In this document: positions 23,121-27,897 of the stretch, piece by piece
How positions within the stretch are numbered: position 1 is the first letter of the stretch
Layout of the letters: every line of letters begins with the position of its first letter
Assembly: GCA_008000375.1 (NCBI GenBank)
Contig: SMOI01000392.1
Span: 1-27,897 of the forward strand
Origin: Poteriospumella lacustris
Taxonomy: Eukaryota; Sar; Chrysophyceae; Chromulinales; Dinobryaceae
DNA length: 27,897 nt
Direction of reading: 5' to 3'
Made by a program: the position numbers and the translations under genes
Notes under the pieces: generated by a model
The model's database searches: none
Told to the model about the DNA's origin: nothing
The model's input: only the letters and a program-made list of their open reading frames with translations

Positions 23121-25025
23121 CTAGAGCTTGGGGCTCTTTGGGTTGGGGGCAGACCCCACATCAGTCGGTGGGCGCTTGCGAGTAGAGTCCATCGTCTTCT
23201 TCGTCGCGTCTCCGTCAATATCGTCAGCAATATCGTGAAATTGATGTTTTGCCCGCGTCTTCTGTGATCGTCTTGTCTGTTGCCTCGGAAGCTGTCGGTT
23301 GGTGGCTTCGTCTTCGTCTTCATTCACATCTCTCGTTATGTCTTCAGTCCCACCGACAGTCGTGTCCATCGTCGCACCAATCGAAGAAGACACAAGCGAT
23401 TGACTCGTCTCTGTTGCTCTTCGCGAGGTACGCATGGCCCGTGGCACTATGATCTTAGCGGCGTCAGACCTGGATCCACCCGTGAGGCGGGGAGCGGCGT
23501 TCTCTTTTATCAAAGTCGCACCGCGATAGAGGGTGTTCGACCTGCGAACAAACGTGTAAGTCCTCTTCTGCAGCGATTCATTCCTGGGTAGGACCACTTC
23601 GTTCTTGTCCCAGGCGAAATTGAACAACACATAGCGTGTCCATGGATACTTGCCACTCAGAAACCGGTCCGCATGACTGTCGATGTCTTGCGATTGTCGA
23701 GTGCTCGCTGGATCGAGGGTTGTTTGCGTGGCATTCAACATAACCTCTATGGCAGATTCCGCATGGCTGTTCAGATAAAAATCAACCAGGCCGCTGATAC
23801 CACGTTCTTGAAACTGTAAATAGGCATTTGGGACCCTGACTTTGGCTCGACACGCCCAATTGAAGGACACTGCGCTCTCCACCTTTACTGCACATGGGTT
23901 TCTCCAGCACGAGAAGTCGACATCCTCCATCGCGGACAACCCCTCCATGATCACCAACTCGGTGTTCTCCTCGGGGGACTTATTCGCGTCGAGGTACACC
24001 ACCCCCGCATCCATTCCAGGTCGTACAGCGGACAGAATCGTATTGACTAGGAATTGCGAGATAAAGTTGTTCGCGTCAGGGTCCCACCAACCCAGCCTGG
24101 TGAGGGCATCGATGTCAGTGGAGCACTCCTTGCCACCCAACACACGTGTCGCCACTTGTAAACTATTTGTGTCCGAAAATCGATCGAAACATCTGTTTCT
24201 CAGTTGCCTGTAGAATCCGCCTTTTGCAAAGCTGTTGGCGTAGAAGTAGCGACCAAACGTCTCCTCGCTCGTCAGCTGTTTCTTCCCCTCTTCCTGTGTG
24301 AAGAAGTACTCGATGAACGCCAGGGTCGGATATGCGTGACCACCGCATTCTTTCAGCAAGAACGTGCAGATTGTCTCCGTCAGCGTCTGGTTGGTCACGT
24401 GCAAATTCACACAGTAGTGCACCAACTGTAGGAAGTCTTCGTCGTCTACTGTCAGAACTAAGTCTTTCATCAACAATACCGAGGCGAACAATGCTGTGTT
24501 TCCGGTGGGCAAGAATCGAGGGACAGCTGCTCCGATCGTCACTATGTTCTGATGAGGGCTCTTGAGAAGTGAAAGCAAAGCTGCAGCTTCGGGTTTGGTA
24601 GCCACTTCGTCAACCAGTACCGCCACCTTTTGGGTCCGATCCAACCTCAGCGACTCGACGGCAGTTGCCGCTTCTATACCGAGGAACTCCGGAGACGATA
24701 AGAAGTACACCTTGTACCCTTTTTCACTGAAGGACTTGGCCAAGAGCATCAGCAGGCTGGTCTTGCCGCATCCACGACAGCCAGACACGTAGACGCTTGG
24801 AGATCTACCCATGTTCAATTGCAAGTGTTCGTCAATTTCCGCATGGACCGAATCCATTACGCGTTTTCGGTTCAGTACATATTGACCGAAATGATTGGCA
24901 GGAAACAGCACACGGATATCTGGATCCGATGGAGTATCCTGCCACAGATGAGATGCGAGATTAAATGTAGAAGCTCCTAATCGAGCACCAACAATAGCAA
25001 AAAAGCGTGACATCACACTGCACAT
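23121..25025 (-). CDS. Crinkler-type P-loop NTPase with C-terminal REase-like nuclease domain
   Basis: A 634-residue intronless protein. Residues about 75-245 form a STAND/AAA-like NTPase: Walker A GCRGCGKT (82-89), Walker B VAVLVDE (134-140) and CGGHAYP (227-233) in the helical region after the core. Residues about 395-475 carry SGLVDFYL (D415), SAIEVML (E427), then HADRFLSGKY (451-460) and a final strand RYVLFNF. This D...E-x-hydrophobic...H..RF..GKY pattern is that of the restriction-endonuclease-like domain of Crinkler-RHS-type (CR) proteins, described in oomycetes, chytrids and many other eukaryotes. The N-terminus has no LxLFLAK header and no signal peptide. The last ~110 residues are charged and basic (TRKRPP), likely disordered and possibly a nuclear localisation signal. 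Expected role: NTP-regulated nuclease acting in the nucleus, in conflict with hosts, parasites or genomic elements. The role is inferred; the architecture is clear. Confidence 0.85.
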   Translation of the reverse strand: MCSVMSRFFAIVGARLGASTFNLASHLWQDTPSDPDIRVLFPANHFGQYVLNRKRVMDSVHAEIDEHLQLNMGRSPSVYVSGCRGCGKTSLLMLLAKSFSEKGYKVYFLSSPEFLGIEAATAVESLRLDRTQKVAVLVDEVATKPEAAALLSLLKSPHQNIVTIGAAVPRFLPTGNTALFASVLLMKDLVLTVDDEDFLQLVHYCVNLHVTNQTLTETICTFLLKECGGHAYPTLAFIEYFFTQEEGKKQLTSEETFGRYFYANSFAKGGFYRQLRNRCFDRFSDTNSLQVATRVLGGKECSTDIDALTRLGWWDPDANNFISQFLVNTILSAVRPGMDAGVVYLDANKSPEENTELVIMEGLSAMEDVDFSCWRNPCAVKVESAVSFNWACRAKVRVPNAYLQFQERGISGLVDFYLNSHAESAIEVMLNATQTTLDPASTRQSQDIDSHADRFLSGKYPWTRYVLFNFAWDKNEVVLPRNESLQKRTYTFVRRSNTLYRGATLIKENAAPRLTGGSRSDAAKIIVPRAMRTSRRATETSQSLVSSSIGATMDTTVGGTEDITRDVNEDEDEATNRQLPRQQTRRSQKTRAKHQFHDIADDIDGDATKKTMDSTRKRPPTDVGSAPNPKSPKL

Positions 25026-25132
25026 AAGGTCATTTCATCACAGGAGATGCATTCTCACCTGCTTGTGTGGCTTGAAAAAAATAAAAGTGACAGGAAACCT
25101 TTCGGTGAAACAAATTGTTCATGAACGATTGT

Positions 25133-25516
25133 TTAGCCATAAAATAGTTCATTACCTGCAGAGCCACCTCCATCAGTCAAGTTTAATTCAGCTTCAAGGC
25201 GTGAAACAGAAAGGCCAGTGGGCACACGAACAGGTTGCTGGAATTGGAGGTTTCCTAAGAAAACAGAAGAAACATCATCAGAAAAAGAAAAGGAAGAAAC
25301 AAAATGAAAGTCACACAAACAAATCACAGCATTGAAATCATCAAGAATGACAAGAAAATTATAGATCAACAGCACCAAACTGAAGACACAATGAATAAAT
25401 CCTTCACCTTGAGACTTGCTCTTCTCAAAAGCTTCCACCAATATGGCCTTAGCTTCCAACGAACCACCATTGGAAATATTATACTCAGCAAGATAAGTTT
25501 TCAATTCCTCTCTCAT
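25133..25516 (-). CDS. Small spliced gene of unknown function (3' part)
   Basis: Splicing 25516-25408 to 25254-25133 removes a 153-base intron with good ends (GTGAAG...TTTTCTTAG) and an A/T-rich, pyrimidine-rich 3' half. It gives 76 residues, beginning MREELKTYLAEYNISNGGSL, with QG|N at the junction and ending GNELFYG. The composition is protein-like: a helix, then a Pro/Val linker and a second helix. Coding probably extends upstream. The frame ending ESLLADF at about 25547 would run on into IAKDLATLKMREELK if one T were removed from TTTT and one A added to AAAA near 25518-25546. These are two compensating homopolymer shifts, or the real start is at 25516 behind a 5' UTR intron. No family is recognised. 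It lies 107 bases upstream of the Crinkler-type gene. Confidence 0.45.
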   Translation of the reverse strand: MREELKTYLAEYNISNGGSLEAKAILVEAFEKSKSQGEGFIHCVFSLVLLIYNFLVILDDFNAVICLCDFHFVSSFSFSDDVSSVFLGNLQFQQPVRVPTGLSVSRLEAELNLTDGGGSAGNELFYG

Positions 25517-26058
25517 TTTAAAGTCGCCAAGTCCTTAGCAATTTCAAAAGTCCGCCAACAAAGATTCAACAAAGACAATAGAGAAATGAGGTGAGATGCG
25601 AACCATAGAAGTGAGGGCCTGAATAGTTCTTCGTCGCTCGTCACCATCGACGCCCTCACTTGTGGATCGTATTTGATTTGGAAGAGAGTGTATAAATGCC
25701 CAACAGAGGACCGTACTTCGTACGTCCGACGACGACTTCTTTGTAGCGGTTACGTTAGAGTTATAATGCAAAAGGGCGTCGTCTTAAGCTCCGAATCTGT
25801 CGGATTCGATTCGTCAGCGACGCGGAGGAGGCGTGAGGCCCAAGGCCAACTCTGATGGCGACCGGTCAAAGTCCAGTTGATTGGCACAACTGTTCGGCAT
25901 CGGGAAGTCCACGGTAGCTCTGGTTGCTCGTTATCGCGTGGAGAAGGAGAAATCGCGACGATTCGCCTGCCCCGCGGTCCGCTGCCTCGTTTTCCCGTCG
26001 CCTCGAAAATTGTTTCGCGTGAAGAAAATAGAAATGACTGCGCAACTGTCATAAGAAC
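25517..26058. other. Upstream region of the second PT-repeat gene
   Basis: The left 170 bases may hold further exons of the minus-strand gene at 25133-25516 (protein-like words such as DERRRTIQALTSM occur on the minus strand near 25610-25650). From 25775 it is the duplicated 5' flank of the PT-repeat gene. There is no other gene. Confidence 0.45.
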
Positions 26059-26465
26059 ATGCAATCAGACGTGTTACTGCGCCTCTGGGTGTGTCTCTTG
26101 CTATTGATGGTGTGCCTTCGCTGGCAGACCGCGATGGCGTGCTGCAACTACGGCAGCTGTAGCGCGATCGTCGACGACTACATCTCCCGCGGCTGGGCCT
26201 ACGACTCCTGCAACGACTTCGCTCAGTGCGCCGACTGTACGCCCTGCGTCTCATACCCTGAGCCTCTCTCCTCGTCGCAGCCCGCCATGTGTCCGCCGAC
26301 GGTCCAGCCCACCGCCCCACCGACGGTCAGCCCCACCGCAACGCCAACGCCCCGCCCGTCGCGCCAGCCAACGAGCCAACCGTCCAGGCAGCCCTCGCGA
26401 CAGCCAACGAGCCAACCGTCCAGGCAGCCCTCGCGACAGCCAACTGCGCAGCCCACACGGCAGCC
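25775..26465 (+). repeat. Segmental duplication, copy 2
   Basis: Direct repeat of 21891-22565. Notable differences are a 6-base insertion in the signal-peptide codons (two extra Leu), a ~16-base length change near 25815-25860, and scattered point changes. Confidence 0.92.
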
Positions 26466-27897
26466 GTCCAGGCAGCCGTCGTGCCAGCCCAGCGCACAGC
26501 CCAGTGCACAGCCCAGTGCACAGCCCACACGGCAGCCGTCCAGGCAGCCCAGTAGTCGGCCCAGCAGCCAGCCCAGTGTACAACCCACGCGGCAGCCATC
26601 AGGACAACCCACCGGCCGGCCCAGCAGGCAGCCATCGACGCAGCCATCGATGCAGCCCAGTGCACCGCCCAGTGCACCGCCCAGTGCACAGCCCAGTTCA
26701 CAGCCAACACAGCAGCCCATTGCACAGCCCAGTGCACAGCCCAGTGCACCGCCCAGTGCACAGTTCAGTGCACAGCCAACACAGCAGCCCATTGCACAGC
26801 CCAGTGCACAGCCCAGTTCACAGCCCAGTGCACAGCCCAGTGCACAGCCAACACAGCAGCCCACAGTGCAGCCATCGATGCAGCCATCGATGCAGCCGAG
26901 CGGTCAGCCGAGTGGTCAGCCAACGGCCGAACCATCGACCCAACCGTCGACCCAGCCGTCCTTGCAGCCAAGCGCACTGCCAACGGCACAGCCAACGGTA
27001 GAGCCAACGGCCCAGCCAACGGGGCAGCCATCGGGGCAGCCATCGGCTCAGCCTACGGGGCAGCCTACGGGGCAGCCTACGGGGCAGCCTACGGGGCAGC
27101 CTACGGGGCAGCCTTCGGCAGAGCCAACTGTTCAGCCCACCTCGCAGCCTACGGTGCAACCCACGGCGCTGCCATCGGGGCAGCCGAGCGCACAGCCGAG
27201 CACACAGCCGAGCACACAGCCGAGCGCACAGCCGAGCGCACAGCCCAGTGGCGTGCCCACCTCGCAGCCCTCGACGCAGCCGTCCACACAGCCCACTGCC
27301 CAGCCGTCTGCCCAGCCGAGTGCACAGCCGAGCGCTGAGCCGTCCTCGCAGCCGTCTGCACGGCCGACGGTACAACCGACCGACCAGCCGTCTACACAGC
27401 CATCGACACAGCCCTCGACACAGCCGTCTACACAGCCATCGACACAGCCCTCGACACAGCCATCGGCACAGCCGACGACACAGCCCTCGACGCAGCCGTC
27501 CTCGCAGCCGTCCGCCCAACCAACTGCTGAGCCATCGACACAGCCGACGACACAGCCGACGACACAGCCAACGGCGCAGCCGACGACACAGCCAACGGCG
27601 CAGCCAACGGCGCAGCCATCGGCGCAGCCGTCGGCACAGCCCTCGCAGCAACCGACGCGGCAGCCCACCCGGCAGCCGTCGGCGCGGCCAACGTCGCAAC
27701 CGTCGGCGCGGCCCTCGCGGCAGCCGACGCGGCAGCCGTCGTCGCGTCCGTCGGCGCAGCCCGCCGCGTCGCCGACGTCGCAGCCGACGCGACAGCCGAC
27801 GACGCAGCCGACGCAGCGACCATCGACGCCGGCGGACGCGCTCGACGAGGCGCTGGCGGCGCTGCAGCCGACGGCCACGGGCGGCGGCGGTGGCAAC
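26059..27897 (+). CDS. Secreted Cys-rich/PT-repeat protein, copy 2 (runs off the window)
   Basis: The frame from the ATG at 26059 is open to the last base, giving 613 residues with no stop. Residues 1-27 are a signal peptide, two residues longer than in copy 1. The eight-Cys head follows (Cys 28, 29, 34, 51, 57, 60, 63, 78) with only a few substitutions. From residue 83 to about 590 there are roughly 125 tetrapeptides, mostly Q-P-[ST]-x, with x drawn mainly from Ala, Thr, Gly, Ser, Arg and Met. The last visible residues (LDEALAALQPTATGGGGGN) leave the repeat and resemble the QPTGGG tail of copy 1. The repeats are likely an extended, O-glycosylated stalk of a wall or surface protein. The 3' end, and any C-terminal domain, lies beyond the window. 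Confidence 0.88.
   Translation, partial: MQSDVLLRLWVCLLLLMVCLRWQTAMACCNYGSCSAIVDDYISRGWAYDSCNDFAQCADCTPCVSYPEPLSSSQPAMCPPTVQPTAPPTVSPTATPTPRPSRQPTSQPSRQPSRQPTSQPSRQPSRQPTAQPTRQPSRQPSCQPSAQPSAQPSAQPTRQPSRQPSSRPSSQPSVQPTRQPSGQPTGRPSRQPSTQPSMQPSAPPSAPPSAQPSSQPTQQPIAQPSAQPSAPPSAQFSAQPTQQPIAQPSAQPSSQPSAQPSAQPTQQPTVQPSMQPSMQPSGQPSGQPTAEPSTQPSTQPSLQPSALPTAQPTVEPTAQPTGQPSGQPSAQPTGQPTGQPTGQPTGQPTGQPSAEPTVQPTSQPTVQPTALPSGQPSAQPSTQPSTQPSAQPSAQPSGVPTSQPSTQPSTQPTAQPSAQPSAQPSAEPSSQPSARPTVQPTDQPSTQPSTQPSTQPSTQPSTQPSTQPSAQPTTQPSTQPSSQPSAQPTAEPSTQPTTQPTTQPTAQPTTQPTAQPTAQPSAQPSAQPSQQPTRQPTRQPSARPTSQPSARPSRQPTRQPSSRPSAQPAASPTSQPTRQPTTQPTQRPSTPADALDEALAALQPTATGGGGGN
26305..27828 (+). repeat. Coding 12-bp-period repeat (Q-P-S/T-x tetrapeptides)
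   Basis: About 1.5 kb of CAGCC(N)(A/T)(C/G)N-type dodecamers. Nested larger units are visible, such as five QPTG units in a row at about 27049-27108 and QPTQQPIAQPSAQPS twice (about 26701 and 26776), indicating amplification at several scales. The last repeats become irregular and Arg-rich. Confidence 0.9.

Noticed and set aside
26818-27699. Minus-strand frames across the PT repeats (for example Leu/Arg/Trp- or Gly/Cys-rich repeats)
   Set aside because: Mechanical translation of the 12-base repeat on the wrong strand. The plus-strand frame has a signal peptide and continues to the window end.

Overview
The window is nuclear DNA of a eukaryotic microbe. The clearest evidence is a pair of genes for the epsilon subunit of mitochondrial ATP synthase, each split by two GT..AG introns of about 90-105 bases. 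Genes lie on both strands with ordinary intergenic gaps, and there are no operons or ribosome binding sites. Secreted proteins built on (P-S/T-x-Q)n repeats, a BspA/DUF285 repeat protein and a Crinkler-type NTPase-nuclease are typical of microbial eukaryotes such as stramenopiles and other algae or protists. The species cannot be named from the sequence.

Layout. 0.4-6 kb: a secreted or lumenal protein of unknown function (minus), a GH18-like secreted glycosidase (minus), a small protein with possible zinc ligands (plus) and an MPPED-type metallophosphoesterase (minus). 6.1-7.5 kb: two tail-to-tail copies of the ATP synthase epsilon gene in a large inverted repeat; their exons are identical but intron 1 differs. 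7.9-19.7 kb: a strongly GC-rich block of three long intronless genes. These are an ankyrin-repeat protein with a probable N-myristoyl/palmitoyl anchor (minus), an 1802-residue protein joining about 90 decapeptide repeats to 12 BspA/DUF285 repeats (plus), and a 717-residue Pro/Ser-rich disordered protein (plus). Heptanucleotide microsatellites precede the latter two, and a ~200-bp tandem repeat lies between them. 20.5-21.6 kb: a gene broken across reading frames (minus). 21.9-27.9 kb: a segmental duplication carrying two secreted Cys-rich/PT-repeat genes (plus). The first is short and frame-shifted near its end; the second runs off the window. Between them lie a Crinkler-type P-loop NTPase/REase gene and a small spliced gene (both minus).

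The genes do not form an obvious pathway. The strongest points of interest are the decapeptide-BspA fusion, the Crinkler-type protein with no recognisable header, the inverted epsilon-subunit duplication, a ~57-base element shared by the 3' flanks of two unrelated genes, and the repeat arrays just upstream of genes. All identifications come from reading motifs by eye; no database search was run.
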